A stretch of DNA of 64,000 bases from Streptomyces sp. NBC_00094 (GCF_026343125.1 NZ_JAPEMB010000001.1:2914001-2978000), one strand, 5' to 3'; shown: positions 1 through 9,778, numbered from the stretch's first letter. Program-made: numbers and translations. The notes: generated by a model from the letters alone, not told the origin.

Positions 1-145
1 CCTCGGCGGCCGCGGCGGCGGCCGGCGTGGAGACGGGCGCGGCCACGGCCCCGGGGGAGGCCAGGACGCCGGCACCGGCCGTCACGGCCAGAACGGTGGC
101 GACGGCGGCGACGAGACGGCGACGGGTGGTGCGTGCGGAAGCCAA
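1..145 (-). CDS. Secreted protein, N-terminal part only
   Basis: Only the first 48 codons lie in the window; the rest runs off the left edge. The start is a TTG at 145, chosen because AGGAGGGA (158-151) sits 5 bases upstream. The visible peptide is a signal peptide: an Arg-rich start (TTRRRLVAA), an Ala/Val hydrophobic core and an AVAAP-like cleavage region, followed by an Ala/Pro-rich mature start. The product is therefore exported by Sec, or possibly Tat because of the Arg residues. No catalytic domain is inside the window, so no function can be given. Confidence 0.65.
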   Translation of the reverse strand, partial: MASARTTRRRLVAAVATVLAVTAGAGVLASPGAVAAPVSTPAAAAAAE

Positions 146-265
146 GGAAGTCCCTCCTGATGCGGCGAGCGGTACGCGCACGGCGACGCGTACCGCTCGA
201 TCAGACATGCGAAGAGGGTTGATGGTTGTGCGAGTTGATCGTGTTTCCGCCGAGGGGGACGAGCG

Positions 266-1048
266 TCAGGACAGGCCCGCCGCGTCCAGCGTGTAGGCCG
301 TCATCGGCTCGTAGAAGCGGGGGTCGACGACGTGGTCGTCGAGCGGGATCGTGACCTGCATCGTGCCCTCGGCCTCGCCGATGAAGAGGGCGGGGTCGTT
401 GCAGTCCGCGTACCCGACGGAGTCGATGCCCCGCTGGCCCGCGCGCCCGGCCCAGCCGTGGTCCGCGATCACCAGGTCGGGGCGCCCGTCCTCGCCGAGC
501 GCGTCGAGGATCGCGTTCATCGGCTCCGGGGAGTGGGTGTGCCAGAGGGAGGCGCCGCGCTCGAAGACGGCGACGTCGGCGAACTGCACGACGTACCCCT
601 CGTCGGCGATCAGCCCGCCGGGGATGCGGACGATGTCGCAGCCCTGGGCGCGCAGCGCGGCGGCGACCCGGCTGTGGACGTCGATGAGCGCGCCGGGGTG
701 ACCGGTCGCGAAGAGGACCCGCTCCTTGCCGGCGGCGGCCTTGCGCAGCCGGGCGGCCATCCGGTCGAGTCCGTCGACGGTCAGCTCGGGGTCGATGGTG
801 TCCTGGCCGGTCCGGTGGGCCGGGTCGTCGACGACACCGCAGCGCTCGGCCATGACGGCGAGGACGTCCTGCTCGTCGACCCAGCGGTCGCCGAGCTCCA
901 GGCCGAGCCAGTAGTGCCGGTCGCCGTTGGCGAGCTTTCTGTAGTGGGAGAGGTTGTTGTCGCGCGGTGTGGCGACGTCTCCCGCGATCCGGGTGCGGAC
1001 GAGGTGCTCGACAAGGGCGGGGCGGCTGAGTATCGGCATGGGGGTCAT
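266..1048 (-). CDS. Phosphatase-family protein (Pfam Phosphatase type)
   Basis: A 260-residue soluble protein. It resembles a family found throughout Streptomyces and annotated simply as phosphatase; I recognise it from overall sequence, not from a classical phosphatase motif. Visible conserved stretches are NLSHYRKLANGD near the N-terminus, FATGHPG, HTHSPEPM, ADHGWAG and YADCNDPALF, with many His/Asp residues consistent with a metal-dependent hydrolase. No signal peptide or membrane segment is seen. An ATG at 1048 (MTPMPILSR) or 1039 fits better than the longer reading from 1081. It lies tail-to-tail with nothing in particular and is probably transcribed alone or after the TetR gene. The substrate is unknown. 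Confidence 0.7.
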   Translation of the reverse strand: MTPMPILSRPALVEHLVRTRIAGDVATPRDNNLSHYRKLANGDRHYWLGLELGDRWVDEQDVLAVMAERCGVVDDPAHRTGQDTIDPELTVDGLDRMAARLRKAAAGKERVLFATGHPGALIDVHSRVAAALRAQGCDIVRIPGGLIADEGYVVQFADVAVFERGASLWHTHSPEPMNAILDALGEDGRPDLVIADHGWAGRAGQRGIDSVGYADCNDPALFIGEAEGTMQVTIPLDDHVVDPRFYEPMTAYTLDAAGLS

Positions 1049-1196
1049 TCTGCCGGGCGCCCGGCAGCACCTCGCGCCCATGTGGGCAAATCGTCCCGCA
1101 GGGCCGGGGGTCCCCGGACGAGGTCCGGGGGAGGGTGGGCACCTGGGACGGGACCCCTGCGGGTGCCTCCGCTCCCCTGGCCCGACACCCCGGGGG

Positions 1197-1781
1197 TCAG
1201 CCGCGGAGGGCCCCGAACGCCCCGTGCGCCAAGCGCCGCAGCAGCTCCTCCATGGACTGGCGGCCGAGCTCCGCCAGGTGCGGGGTCGAGTTCAGCAGGC
1301 CGAAGACCGCGTGCACCGCCGTCCGCGCCTCTCCCTCGGAGGAGTCCGGGTACAGCTCGCGCACGACCGGCACCCACAGCTCGACGTACTGGCGCTGGAG
1401 CTGCCGTACCCGCTTGCGGTCCGCGTCCTTGAGCCGGTCGAGCTCCCGGTCGTGCAGCGTGATCAGCGGCCGGTCGTCGAGGGCGAAGTCGATGTGCCCG
1501 TCGACGAGGGAGGCGAGTACGGCCTCGGCGTCGCCGCTGGTCTCGCCGATCCGGATCCGGCCGCCGGTGAGGAGCCGATCGCTGATCCCGACGAGGAGCT
1601 CGGCGAGCATCGCGTCCTTGCCGGGGAAGTGACGGTAGAGCCCGGGGCCGCTGATTCCGACGGCCGCTCCTATCTCGTCCACGCCCACCCCGTGGAAGCC
1701 GCGCTCGGCGAAGAGACGGGCGGCCTCCTTGAGGATCTGCTCGCGTCGCGTCGGGGCGTCGGTCCTGGCGCTGGTGGTCAT
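1197..1781 (-). CDS. TetR-family regulator of the leucine-degradation operon
   Basis: A 194-residue TetR repressor. The helix-turn-helix lies at about residues 10-55 (RREQILKEAARLFAERGF ... GPGLYRHFPGKDAML), followed by a variable ligand-binding half. It is divergent from the methylcrotonyl-CoA carboxylase operon, and the 87-base gap holds two matching palindromes, so local repression with an acyl-CoA effector is the likely role (inference). The start is ATG 1781 rather than TTG 1799. There is no Shine-Dalgarno sequence, but TAGAAT (1794-1789) lies 7 bases before the ATG, suggesting a leaderless transcript. The nearer palindrome covers the matching -35 region, consistent with autorepression. 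Confidence 0.85.
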   Translation of the reverse strand: MTTSARTDAPTRREQILKEAARLFAERGFHGVGVDEIGAAVGISGPGLYRHFPGKDAMLAELLVGISDRLLTGGRIRIGETSGDAEAVLASLVDGHIDFALDDRPLITLHDRELDRLKDADRKRVRQLQRQYVELWVPVVRELYPDSSEGEARTAVHAVFGLLNSTPHLAELGRQSMEELLRRLAHGAFGALRG

Positions 1782-1803
1782 GGATTCGATTCTAGACAAC
1801 CCG

Positions 1804-1848
1804 GTTAGCGATCGTTAACCTGAACGACATACGTTAACGCTCATTAAC
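1804..1848. promoter_or_regulatory. Paired TetR operator-like palindromes
   Basis: Two 16-bp inverted repeats: GTTAGCGATCGTTAAC at 1804-1819 and GTTAACGCTCATTAAC at 1833-1848, centres 29 bp apart. They share the frame GTTA-n8-TTAAC. They lie between the divergent TetR gene and the carboxylase operon, which is the usual layout for a TetR autoregulator. Confidence 0.75.
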
Positions 1849-1868
1849 CGAGCAAGGGAGCTCGAGGG

Positions 1869-3476
1869 ATGCAGCAGGCACCTGTGCTGACGAGCGCGGC
1901 GGACCCCGCGTCCGCGGCCTGGCAGGCCAATGAGGCCGCACACCACGAGCTGGCCGCGACCCTGCGCGCCAAGCTCGCGGCGGCCGCCCTGGGCGGCGGT
2001 GAGAAGTCCCGGGCCCGGCACACCGCGCGCGGCAAGCTGCTCCCCCGGGACCGGGTGGACACCCTCCTCGACCCGGGCTCGCCCTTCCTGGAGCTGGCCC
2101 CGCTCGCGGCGAACGGGATGTACGGCGACCAGGCCCCGGCGGCCGGCGTCATCGCGGGCATCGGCCGGGTCTCGGGCCGCGAGTGCGTGATCGTCGCCAA
2201 CGACGCGACGGTCAAGGGCGGCACCTACTACCCGATGACGGTGAAGAAGCACCTGCGGGCGCAGGAGGTGGCACTGGAGAACCGTCTCCCCTGCCTCTAC
2301 CTGGTCGACTCCGGCGGTGCCTTCCTGCCGATGCAGGACGAGGTCTTCCCGGACCGGGAGCACTTCGGCCGGATCTTCTACAACCAGGCCCGGATGTCCG
2401 GCGCGGGCATCCCGCAGATCGCGGCCGTCCTCGGCTCGTGCACGGCCGGTGGCGCGTACGTCCCGGCGATGAGCGACGAGGCCGTGATCGTACGGAACCA
2501 GGGCACGATCTTCCTGGGCGGTCCGCCGCTGGTGAAGGCGGCGACCGGCGAGGTCGTCACGGCGGAGGAGCTGGGCGGCGGCGAGGTCCACTCGCGGATC
2601 TCCGGCGTCACCGACCACCTGGCCGAGGACGACGCCCACGCGCTGCGGATCGTCCGGAACATCGTCGCCACCCTCCCCGAGCGCGGCCCGCTCCCCTGGT
2701 CGGTCGAGCCGGCCGAGGAGCCGAAGGTCGACCCGGCGGGTCTTTACGGCGCGGTGCCGGTGGACTCCCGCACCCCGTACGACGTGCGCGAGGTGATCGC
2801 CCGGGTCGTGGACGGCTCCCGCTTCCAGGAGTTCAAGAGCGAGTACGGGCAGACGCTGATCACCGGCTTCGCCCGCATCCACGGCCACCCGGTCGGGATC
2901 GTCGCCAACAACGGCATCCTGTTCGCCGAGTCGGCCCAGAAGGGCGCGCACTTCATCGAGCTGTGCGACCAGCGCGGCATCCCGCTCGTCTTCCTGCAGA
3001 ACATCACCGGCTTCATGGTCGGCAAGGCGTACGAGCACGGCGGCATCGCCAAGCACGGCGCCAAGATGGTCACGGCCGTGGCCACCACCCGCGTCCCGAA
3101 GCTGACGGTCGTCGTCGGCGGCTCGTACGGCGCGGGCAACTACTCCATGTGCGGCCGGGCGTACTCGCCCCGCTTCCTGTGGATGTGGCCCAACGCCAAG
3201 ATCTCGGTCATGGGCGGCGAGCAGGCCGCGTCCGTCCTCGCGACGGTCAAGCGGGACCAGCTCGGCGACGCGTGGAGCGCGGACGACGAGGAGGCCTTCA
3301 AGGCCCCGATCCGCGAGCAGTACGAGACCCAGGGCAGTGCCTACTACGCGAGCGCCCGGCTGTGGGACGACGGGGTCATCGACCCGATGGAGACCCGGCA
3401 GGTCCTCGGCCTCGCCCTGACCGCCTGTGCCAACGCGCCGCTGGGTGACCCCCAGTTCGGCGTCTTCCGGATGTGA
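1869..3476 (+). CDS. accD1: Methylcrotonyl-CoA carboxylase, beta (carboxyltransferase) subunit
   Basis: A 535-residue acyl-CoA carboxyltransferase. It transfers carboxyl from biotin to 3-methylcrotonyl-CoA in leucine degradation. The N-terminal carboxyltransferase half runs to about residue 260 ([35 protein letters not shown]) and the C-terminal half follows ([19 protein letters not shown] region, [31 protein letters not shown]). The length and the [10 protein letters not shown] signature match MCC beta rather than propionyl-CoA carboxylase. The start is ATG 1869 with AAGGGAG upstream. It is the first gene of a four-gene operon with the alpha subunit, HMG-CoA lyase and an acyl-CoA dehydrogenase, which fixes the pathway. 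Confidence 0.93.
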   Translation: MQQAPVLTSAADPASAAWQANEAAHHELAATLRAKLAAAALGGGEKSRARHTARGKLLPRDRVDTLLDPGSPFLELAPLAANGMYGDQAPAAGVIAGIGRVSGRECVIVANDATVKGGTYYPMTVKKHLRAQEVALENRLPCLYLVDSGGAFLPMQDEVFPDREHFGRIFYNQARMSGAGIPQIAAVLGSCTAGGAYVPAMSDEAVIVRNQGTIFLGGPPLVKAATGEVVTAEELGGGEVHSRISGVTDHLAEDDAHALRIVRNIVATLPERGPLPWSVEPAEEPKVDPAGLYGAVPVDSRTPYDVREVIARVVDGSRFQEFKSEYGQTLITGFARIHGHPVGIVANNGILFAESAQKGAHFIELCDQRGIPLVFLQNITGFMVGKAYEHGGIAKHGAKMVTAVATTRVPKLTVVVGGSYGAGNYSMCGRAYSPRFLWMWPNAKISVMGGEQAASVLATVKRDQLGDAWSADDEEAFKAPIREQYETQGSAYYASARLWDDGVIDPMETRQVLGLALTACANAPLGDPQFGVFRM

Positions 3477-3499
3477 AGGGCCCCAAGGAGATGCACAGC

Positions 3500-5419
3500 A
3501 TGTTCGACACCGTGCTCGTGGCCAACCGGGGCGAGATCGCCGTCCGGGTGATCCGTACCCTGCGGGCGCTGGGTGTGCGTTCGGTGGCCGTGTACAGCGA
3601 CGCGGACGCCGACGCCCGGCACGTACGGGAGGCGGACACGGCGGTACGGATCGGTCCGCCGGCGGCCGCCGAGTCGTACCTGTCCGTCCCGGCCCTCCTC
3701 GACGCCGCGGCCCGCACCGGGGCGCAGGCCGTGCACCCCGGCTACGGCTTCCTCGCGGAGAACGCCGGCTTCGCGCAGGCCTGCGCGGACGCGGGCCTGG
3801 TCTTCATCGGCCCCACCGCCTCGGCGATCTCCCTCATGGGCGACAAGATCCGGGCGAAGGCGACCGTGAAGGCGGCGGGCGTGCCGGTCGTCCCCGGCGC
3901 CGCCGACCCCGAACTGGCCTCCGCCGCCCGCGAGCTGGGCGCTCCCGTCCTGCTCAAGCCGTCCGCCGGCGGCGGCGGCAAGGGCATGCGGCTCGTCCGG
4001 GACCTGGCGGTCCTGGACGAGGAGATCGCGGCGGCCCGCCGCGAGGCCCGCTCCTCGTTCGGCGACGACACGCTGCTGGTGGAGCGGTGGATCGACCGCC
4101 CCCGGCACATCGAGATCCAGGTCCTCGCCGACACCCACGGGAACGTGGTGCACCTCGGCGAGCGCGAGTGCTCGCTGCAGCGCCGCCACCAGAAGATCAT
4201 CGAGGAGGCCCCCTCGGTCCTCCTCACCCCGGAGATCCGGGCGTCGATGGGCGCGGCGGCGGTCGAGGCGGCGCGCTCCTGCGGCTATGTGGGCGCGGGC
4301 ACGGTCGAGTTCATCGTGCCGGGCGGCGACCCGTCGGCGTACTACTTCATGGAGATGAACACCCGTCTCCAGGTCGAGCACCCGGTGACGGAGCTGATCA
4401 CCGGCGTCGACCTGGTGGAGTGGCAGCTGAGAGTGGCGGCGGGCGAGCCGCTCCCCTTCGCGCAGGACGACATCCGTCTCGACGGCTGGGCGATCGAGGC
4501 CCGCATCTGCGCGGAGGACCCCTCGCGGGGCTTCCTCCCGTCGGGCGGCACGGTCCTCGCCCTGAACGAGCCTCAGGGGCCCGGCGTCCGCACGGACTCC
4601 GGCCTCCTGCAGGGCACGGAGGTCTCGTCCCTCTACGACCCCATGCTGTCGAAGGTCATCGTCCACGCGAAGGACCGCCCCACGGCCCTGCGCAAGCTGC
4701 GCGCCGCCCTCGCCGACACGGTCACCCTCGGCGTCCCGACGAACGCGGGCTTCCTGCGCAGGCTCCTCGCCCACGAGGACGTGGTGGCGGGCGCCCTGGA
4801 CACGGGCCTGGTGGAACGGGACGCGGAGAGCCTGGTCCCGGAGGGCGTACCGGACGAGGTGTACGCGGCGGCCGCGGCCGTACGGCTCGCGGGTCTCACG
4901 CCGGTGACGCGGGACGGCTGGGCCGACCCCTTCTCGGCGCCGAGCGGCTGGCGGCTCGGCGGCCGGCCGGCCCCGCTGCCCTTCCCCGTACGCGTACCGG
5001 GACACGAGCCCGTCGTGGTCGAGGCGCCGGGCGGCGCCCGGGTCACGGACACCTCGGTGACGGTCACGGTGGACGGCATCACCCATCACTTCCACCGCAG
5101 CGGCAACTGGTTGGGCCGTGACGGCGACTCCTGGCACGTGCTCGACCACGACCCCGTCGAGGCCGCGCTCAGCGGTGCGAAGCACGGGGGGGCCGACACG
5201 CTCGCCGCGCCGATGCCCGGCACCGTCACCGTCGTCAAGGTGGCCGTCGGGGACGAGGTCGAGGCCGGGCAGAGCCTGCTCGTCGTCGAGGCCATGAAGA
5301 TGGAGCACGTCATCTCCGCCCCGCACGCCGGCACCGTCACCGAGCTCGACGTCACGCCCGGCTCCACCGTCGCCATGGACCAGATCCTGGCCGTCGTCGC
5401 CCCCCGGGAGGAAGCATGA
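3500..5419 (+). CDS. accA1: Methylcrotonyl-CoA carboxylase, alpha (biotin carboxylase/BCCP) subunit
   Basis: A 639-residue biotin-dependent carboxylase alpha chain. The biotin carboxylase domain starts at once ([18 protein letters not shown]), followed by an ATP-grasp domain with the Gly-rich [14 protein letters not shown] loop and the [14 protein letters not shown] motif. The C-terminal biotinyl domain carries EAMKMEH, with the biotinylated Lys at about residue 600. ATG 3500 is preferred because AAGGAG (3485-3490) lies 9 bases upstream; the reading frame also permits GTG 3473, which would overlap the beta-subunit stop. It works with the preceding beta subunit. Confidence 0.93.
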   Translation: MFDTVLVANRGEIAVRVIRTLRALGVRSVAVYSDADADARHVREADTAVRIGPPAAAESYLSVPALLDAAARTGAQAVHPGYGFLAENAGFAQACADAGLVFIGPTASAISLMGDKIRAKATVKAAGVPVVPGAADPELASAARELGAPVLLKPSAGGGGKGMRLVRDLAVLDEEIAAARREARSSFGDDTLLVERWIDRPRHIEIQVLADTHGNVVHLGERECSLQRRHQKIIEEAPSVLLTPEIRASMGAAAVEAARSCGYVGAGTVEFIVPGGDPSAYYFMEMNTRLQVEHPVTELITGVDLVEWQLRVAAGEPLPFAQDDIRLDGWAIEARICAEDPSRGFLPSGGTVLALNEPQGPGVRTDSGLLQGTEVSSLYDPMLSKVIVHAKDRPTALRKLRAALADTVTLGVPTNAGFLRRLLAHEDVVAGALDTGLVERDAESLVPEGVPDEVYAAAAAVRLAGLTPVTRDGWADPFSAPSGWRLGGRPAPLPFPVRVPGHEPVVVEAPGGARVTDTSVTVTVDGITHHFHRSGNWLGRDGDSWHVLDHDPVEAALSGAKHGGADTLAAPMPGTVTVVKVAVGDEVEAGQSLLVVEAMKMEHVISAPHAGTVTELDVTPGSTVAMDQILAVVAPREEA

Positions 5420-6351
5420 CCGCGGGTCTGCCCATGACCGTCCCCGACCCCACGCTCCCGGCGAGGGTCCGGATCCACGAGGTCGGTCCCCGCGACGGGC
5501 TGCAGAACGAGAAGACGGCCGTCCCGACCGCCGTGAAGGCCGAGTTCGTCCGGCGGCTCGCCGACGCCGGCCTGGACACGGTCGAGGCGACCAGCTTCGT
5601 GCACCCGAAGTGGGTGCCCCAGCTGGCCGACGCGGAGGAGCTGTTCCCCCTCGTCCGCGACCTGCCGGTCCGTCTCCCCGTCCTCGTGCCGAACGAGCGC
5701 GGCCTCGACCGCGCTCTCGCCCTCGGGGCCCGGGAGATCGCGGTCTTCGCCTCCGCCACCGAGTCCTTCGCCAAGGCCAACCTCAACCGGACCGTCGACG
5801 AGGCGCTCGAACTCTTCGCCCCGACGGTCATCCGCGCCATAGAGGCGGGACTGAAGGTCCGCGGCTACCTCTCGATGTGCTTCGGCGACCCCTGGGAGGG
5901 CGCCGTCCCCGTCGAGCAGGTCGTCCGGGTCACGAAGGCCCTCGCCGAGATGGGCTGCGACGAGCTGAGCCTCGGCGACACCATCGGCGTCGCCACCCCG
6001 GGCCACGTCCAGGCGCTCCTGACCGCGCTGAACGAGGCCGGGGTCCCCACCTCCCGTATCGCCGTGCACTTCCACGACACGTACGGGCAGGCCCTGTCCA
6101 ACACCCTCGCCGCGCTGCGGCACGGGGTGACGACGGTCGACGCCTCCGCCGGCGGCCTCGGCGGCTGCCCGTACGCGAAGAGCGCGACCGGGAACCTCGC
6201 CACCGAGGACCTCGTGTGGATGCTCGACGGTCTCGGCATCGAGACCGGCGTCGATCTGGCCGCCCTCACCGCCACGAGCGGGTGGATGGCCGAACAACTG
6301 GGCCGACCCAGCCCCTCCCGTACCGTCCGCGCCCTCTCCCACAAGGAGTGA
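5416..6351 (+). CDS. mvaB: Hydroxymethylglutaryl-CoA lyase
   Basis: A 311-residue HMGL-like TIM-barrel enzyme that cleaves HMG-CoA to acetyl-CoA and acetoacetate, the last step of leucine breakdown. Visible signatures are the catalytic GPRDGLQ (Arg/Asp), SLGDTIGVA, the metal-binding VHFHDTYGQ, and the flexible Cys loop [15 protein letters not shown]. The ATG overlaps the upstream stop (ATGA), with GGGAGGAAGC just before it, so it is translationally coupled to the carboxylase alpha subunit. Confidence 0.93.
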   Translation: MTAGLPMTVPDPTLPARVRIHEVGPRDGLQNEKTAVPTAVKAEFVRRLADAGLDTVEATSFVHPKWVPQLADAEELFPLVRDLPVRLPVLVPNERGLDRALALGAREIAVFASATESFAKANLNRTVDEALELFAPTVIRAIEAGLKVRGYLSMCFGDPWEGAVPVEQVVRVTKALAEMGCDELSLGDTIGVATPGHVQALLTALNEAGVPTSRIAVHFHDTYGQALSNTLAALRHGVTTVDASAGGLGGCPYAKSATGNLATEDLVWMLDGLGIETGVDLAALTATSGWMAEQLGRPSPSRTVRALSHKE

Positions 6352-6359
6352 CGACAGTC

Positions 6360-7520
6360 ATGTCGCTCGACCACCGGCTCTCCGAAGAGCACCAGGAACT
6401 CCGCCGTACCGTCGAGGCCTTCGCGCACGACGTCGTCGCCCCGAAGATCGGCGACTACTACGAGCGGCACGAATTCCCGTACGAGATCGTCCGCGAGATG
6501 GGCCGCATGGGCCTGTTCGGGCTGCCGTTCCCCGAGGAGTACGGCGGCATGGGCGGTGACTACCTCGCGCTCGGCATCGCCCTGGAGGAGCTCGCCCGGG
6601 TCGACTCCTCCGTCGCGATCACCCTGGAGGCGGGCGTCTCCCTCGGCGCCATGCCGGTCTTCCGCTTCGGCACGGAGGAGCAGAAGCGGGAGTGGCTGCC
6701 GCGGCTCTGCTCGGGCGAGATGCTCGGCGCCTTCGGCCTGACCGAGCCGGGCGCGGGCAGCGACGCCGGCGGCACCCGCACGACCGCCGTCCGCGACGGC
6801 GACCACTGGGTCATCAACGGCTCGAAGTGCTTCATCACCAACTCCGGTACGGACATCACGGGTCTGGTCACGGTCACGGCGGTCACCGGCCGCAAGCCCG
6901 ACGGCCGCCCGCTGATCTCCTCGATCATCGTCCCCTCGGGCACGCCGGGCTTCACGGTCGCCGCCCCGTACTCCAAGGTCGGCTGGAACGCCTCGGACAC
7001 CCGGGAGCTCTCCTTCGACGACGTCCGCGTCCCGGTGGAGAACCTGCTCGGCGAAGAGGGCCGCGGCTACGCGCAGTTCCTGCGGATCCTGGACGAGGGC
7101 CGGGTCGCGATCGCGGCGCTGGGGACCGGTCTCGCGCAGGGCTGTGTGGACGAGTCGGTGAAGTACGCGCACGAGCGCCACGCCTTCGGCCGCCCGATCG
7201 CCGACAACCAGGCCATCCAGTTCAAGATCGCCGACATGGAGACGAAGGCTCACATGTCCCGGATCGGCTGGCGTGACGCGGCCTCACGGCTGGTCATGGG
7301 CGAGCCGTTCAAGAAGGAGGCGGCGATCGCGAAGCTGTACTCCTCCACGGTGGCGGTGGACAACGCCCGTGAGGCGACCCAGATCCACGGCGGCTACGGC
7401 TTCATGAACGAGTACCCGGTGGCCCGCATGTGGCGCGACTCGAAGATCCTGGAGATCGGCGAGGGCACCAGCGAGGTCCAGCGGATGCTGATCGCCCGGG
7501 AGTTGGGCCTCCCGGCCTGA
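6360..7520 (+). CDS. acdH: Acyl-CoA dehydrogenase (isovaleryl-CoA dehydrogenase type)
   Basis: A 386-residue FAD-dependent acyl-CoA dehydrogenase. N-terminal helical domain, FAD-binding middle strand (GAFGLTEPGAGSDAGG, KCFITNSG) and C-terminal helical domain are present. The family signatures GGYGFMNEYPVARMWRDSK and EIGEGTSEVQR are near the end; in isovaleryl-CoA dehydrogenases the base Glu sits elsewhere, so substrate cannot be settled by eye. The operon context (MCC plus HMG-CoA lyase) argues for isovaleryl-CoA or another branched-chain substrate. ATG 6360 is 8 bases past the upstream stop, and AAGGAG lies 11 bases before it. A long open frame upstream of this start is only a shadow of the lyase gene. 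Confidence 0.9.
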   Translation: MSLDHRLSEEHQELRRTVEAFAHDVVAPKIGDYYERHEFPYEIVREMGRMGLFGLPFPEEYGGMGGDYLALGIALEELARVDSSVAITLEAGVSLGAMPVFRFGTEEQKREWLPRLCSGEMLGAFGLTEPGAGSDAGGTRTTAVRDGDHWVINGSKCFITNSGTDITGLVTVTAVTGRKPDGRPLISSIIVPSGTPGFTVAAPYSKVGWNASDTRELSFDDVRVPVENLLGEEGRGYAQFLRILDEGRVAIAALGTGLAQGCVDESVKYAHERHAFGRPIADNQAIQFKIADMETKAHMSRIGWRDAASRLVMGEPFKKEAAIAKLYSSTVAVDNAREATQIHGGYGFMNEYPVARMWRDSKILEIGEGTSEVQRMLIARELGLPA

Positions 7521-7537
7521 TCCCCCGCGTCCCCTTC

Positions 7538-7572
7538 GGAGCCCGTCGTCCCCCTCGGGGGCGGCGGGCTCC
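7538..7572 (+). terminator. Hairpin ending the leucine operon
   Basis: A GC-rich inverted repeat begins GGAGCCCG and ends CGGGCTCC, with an inner CCCCC/GGGGG stem and a very short loop. It lies 18 bases after the acyl-CoA dehydrogenase stop and just before the iron box. There is no T-run, as is usual in Streptomyces. Confidence 0.65.
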
Positions 7573-7616
7573 GGCGTGTGATCCACGCCTCGTGACCCCA
7601 CCCCTACTGATCGACA

Positions 7617-7635
7617 TTTGGTTAGGCTAACCTAC
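7617..7635. promoter_or_regulatory. Iron box (DmdR1/IdeR-type operator)
   Basis: TTTGGTTAGGCTAACCTAC differs from the palindrome TTAGGTTAGGCTAACCTAA at 2 of 19 positions. It lies 50 bases before the siderophore-binding lipoprotein gene. Iron-loaded DtxR-family repressors bind this type of site in actinobacteria, so uptake should be derepressed under iron limitation. Confidence 0.9.
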
Positions 7636-7684
7636 CTTCGACTTACCCCGGCCGACACCGGCTCGTACCGAAAGCGACTCCGCC

Positions 7685-8740
7685 ATGCCCAGCAACGCCC
7701 GCGTCACCCGTCTCACCCGTCGCGGCCTGCTGGCCGCGGGCGGCGCACTCGGACTCGGTGCCGCGCTCGCCGCCTGCGGCAGCGACACCAAGAAGGACGG
7801 CGGCTCCACCGCCCCCTCCGCCGCGGCGAAGTCCGGCTCCTGGGAGTTCAAGGACGACCGCGGTCTGGCCGTGAAGGCGAAGTCCACCCCGAAGCGGATC
7901 GTCGCCTTCACCGGCACGGCCGCCGCCCTGCACGACTTCGGCGTCGAGGTCGTCGGCGTCTTCGGCCCGACCTACGTCGAGGACCCGAAGACCAAGGAGA
8001 AGAAGCCGGACGTCCAGGCGGGCGACCTCGACATCACCAAGGTCAAGGTCATCGGCAACGTCTGGGGCGAGTTCAAGATCGAGGAGTACCTCAAGCTCAA
8101 CCCCGAGGTCCTCATCACGGACATGTGGGAGAAGAACGACCTCTGGTACGTCCCGGCGGAGCAGAAGGACAAGATCCTCAAGATCGCCCCGAGCGTCGCC
8201 CTGTGGGCCGCGGACCTGTCGATGCCGGCCGTCCTCCAGCGCCACGCCGACCTCGCCGCCTCGCTCGGCGCCGACGTCCAGACGGCCGCGATCAAGGCCG
8301 ACAAGACCCGCTTCGAGGCCGCCGCCGAGCGCGTCCGCAAGGCCGCCCAGGGCAAGAAGGACATCAAGGTCCTGATCGGCTCGGGCTCCCCCGACCTGTT
8401 CTACGTCTCCACCCCGGTCCGCCCGACCGACACGCTCTTCTTCAAGGAGCTCGGCGTCAACCTGGTCGTCCCGACCAAGCTGGACCAGGGAGGCTGGTTC
8501 GAGGGCCTCAGCTGGGAGAACGTCGACAAGTACCAGGCCGACGTCATCATGCTCGACAACCGCACCGGCACCCTCCAGCCGGAGCAGCTGAAGGCCAAGC
8601 CGACCTGGGCCGCGCTGCCCGCCGTCAAGGCCGGCCAGGTCATCCCGCGCGTGACCGAGCCCATCTACTCCTACGCCAAGTGCGCCCCGCTCCTGGAGGA
8701 CCTGGCGAAGGCCCTGGAGAACGCGAAGAAGGTGTCCTGA
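7685..8740 (+). CDS. desE: Siderophore-binding lipoprotein of an iron ABC transporter (DesE type)
   Basis: A 351-residue periplasmic-binding-type protein. The N-terminus has twin arginines (TRRGLLAAGG) and a lipobox ending LAACGSD, so it is an exported lipoprotein that probably uses Tat. The rest is a helical-backbone siderophore-binding fold (KRIVAFTG ... NPEVLITDMW ... VITPRV-like end). It lies directly upstream of the siderophore-interacting protein and the desABCD operon, as DesE does in other Streptomyces, where it binds ferrioxamines. An iron box precedes it. No permease or ATPase genes are adjacent, so the transporter must be completed from elsewhere. Confidence 0.88.
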   Translation: MPSNARVTRLTRRGLLAAGGALGLGAALAACGSDTKKDGGSTAPSAAAKSGSWEFKDDRGLAVKAKSTPKRIVAFTGTAAALHDFGVEVVGVFGPTYVEDPKTKEKKPDVQAGDLDITKVKVIGNVWGEFKIEEYLKLNPEVLITDMWEKNDLWYVPAEQKDKILKIAPSVALWAADLSMPAVLQRHADLAASLGADVQTAAIKADKTRFEAAAERVRKAAQGKKDIKVLIGSGSPDLFYVSTPVRPTDTLFFKELGVNLVVPTKLDQGGWFEGLSWENVDKYQADVIMLDNRTGTLQPEQLKAKPTWAALPAVKAGQVIPRVTEPIYSYAKCAPLLEDLAKALENAKKVS

Positions 8741-8743
8741 CCC

Positions 8744-9595
8744 ATGACGACCGCCGAGACCGCCCCGTTCCAGTTCTTCTCCCTCCAGGTCGACCGGACG
8801 CGGCGGCTCGGCCCGTCCCTGGTCCGCGTCACCTTCGTCGGCGAGGACCTGAAGAGGTTCGCCGCCGGGGGCCGCGACCAGTCGCTCTCCCTCTTCCTGC
8901 CGCACCCCGGCCAGGAGGCGCCCGTCCTGCCGCCGCTCGACAACCCGGACATGTACGCGATCCTGGGCGCGTGGCGGGCGATGCCGGACGACGAGCGGGC
9001 CGTGATGCGCTCGTACACGGTCCGCGAGCAGCGCACGGAACCCACGCCCGAGGTCGACATCGACTTCGCGATCCACGAGGACGGCGGCCCCGCCTGCCGC
9101 TGGGCCGCGCGCGCCGAGCCGGGTGACCGCGTGGTCGTCCTCGGTCCGGCGGTCGCCGCGAACACGGGCGTCCGCTTCCAGCTGCCCGAGGACGCCGACT
9201 CCGTACTGATCTGGGCGGACGAGACGGCCCTGCCGGCCGCCTCGGCGATCCTGGAGTGGCTGCCGGCGGAGACCCGCGCGCAGGTGTTCCTCGAAGTGCC
9301 GTACTCCGGCGACCGCATGGACCTCGTGACCGAGGCGGACGCCACGGTCACCTGGCTCGTACGGGAGGAGGGGGCGCCGTCCGCCGTCGACGCGGTACGC
9401 GGTGCCGAGCTGCCCGGCGAGGCTCCGTACGTCTGGATCGCGGGCGAGTCCGGCGCGGTGAAGGCGCTGCGCCGCCACTTCGTGCGCGAGCGCGCACTCG
9501 ACCGCCGCCGGGTGACGTTCGTGGGCTACTGGCGCAAGGGTCTTTCGGAGGACGCCCTGCGCGAGGTGCCGGACGAGACGCAGGAAGACGCGTAA
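8744..9595 (+). CDS. Siderophore-interacting protein (flavin ferric-siderophore reductase)
   Basis: A 283-residue SIP-family flavoprotein. The N-terminal FAD-binding beta-barrel contains the diagnostic RSYTVR motif at about residue 89, followed by an NAD(P)H-binding-like half (WIAGESGAVKALRRHF) and the C-terminal GYWRKG motif typical of the family. It is expected to release iron by reducing imported ferric siderophore in the cytoplasm. It starts 3 bases after the lipoprotein stop and shares its iron-regulated transcript. Confidence 0.9.
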   Translation: MTTAETAPFQFFSLQVDRTRRLGPSLVRVTFVGEDLKRFAAGGRDQSLSLFLPHPGQEAPVLPPLDNPDMYAILGAWRAMPDDERAVMRSYTVREQRTEPTPEVDIDFAIHEDGGPACRWAARAEPGDRVVVLGPAVAANTGVRFQLPEDADSVLIWADETALPAASAILEWLPAETRAQVFLEVPYSGDRMDLVTEADATVTWLVREEGAPSAVDAVRGAELPGEAPYVWIAGESGAVKALRRHFVRERALDRRRVTFVGYWRKGLSEDALREVPDETQEDA

Positions 9596-9668
9596 CTCCG
9601 CGCGCAACTCCTCGCCCGGCCCTTCCCTCACCCTTCGCTCGGCCCTTCGCTCCACCGGCTCTTCACGC

Positions 9669-9704
9669 AATGGCCCCCCAATTCTTCGGAATCGGGGGGC
9701 CATT
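9669..9704 (+). terminator. Terminator with TTCG loop
   Basis: AATGGCCCCCCAATTC (9669-9684), loop TTCG, then GAATCGGGGGGCCATT (9689-9704): a 16-bp stem with one mismatch. It separates the siderophore uptake genes from the iron box of desA. Confidence 0.85.
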
Positions 9705-9715
9705 GCACTGCAAAA

Positions 9716-9734
9716 TTAGGTTAGGCTAACCTTA
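9716..9734. promoter_or_regulatory. Iron box of the des operon
   Basis: TTAGGTTAGGCTAACCTTA differs from the palindromic iron-box consensus at 1 of 19 positions. It lies 44 bases before desA and should place desferrioxamine biosynthesis under the iron-dependent repressor DmdR1. Confidence 0.93.
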
Positions 9735-9778
9735 CTTCTGCACGCCGTCCTCAGCGTTCCTCCCGAAAGGGCCCCCAC

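Noticed and set aside
1096..1150. GGGGTCCCCGGACGAGGTCC-type palindromes as a third copy of the hairpin repeat
   Set aside because: It lacks the CGAGCGAA-CCGAGAGC core shared by the copies at 48582 and 60579.
5610..6359. N-terminal extension of the acyl-CoA dehydrogenase
   Set aside because: The upstream frame overlaps HMG-CoA lyase in another phase; the family start and ribosome site are at 6360.
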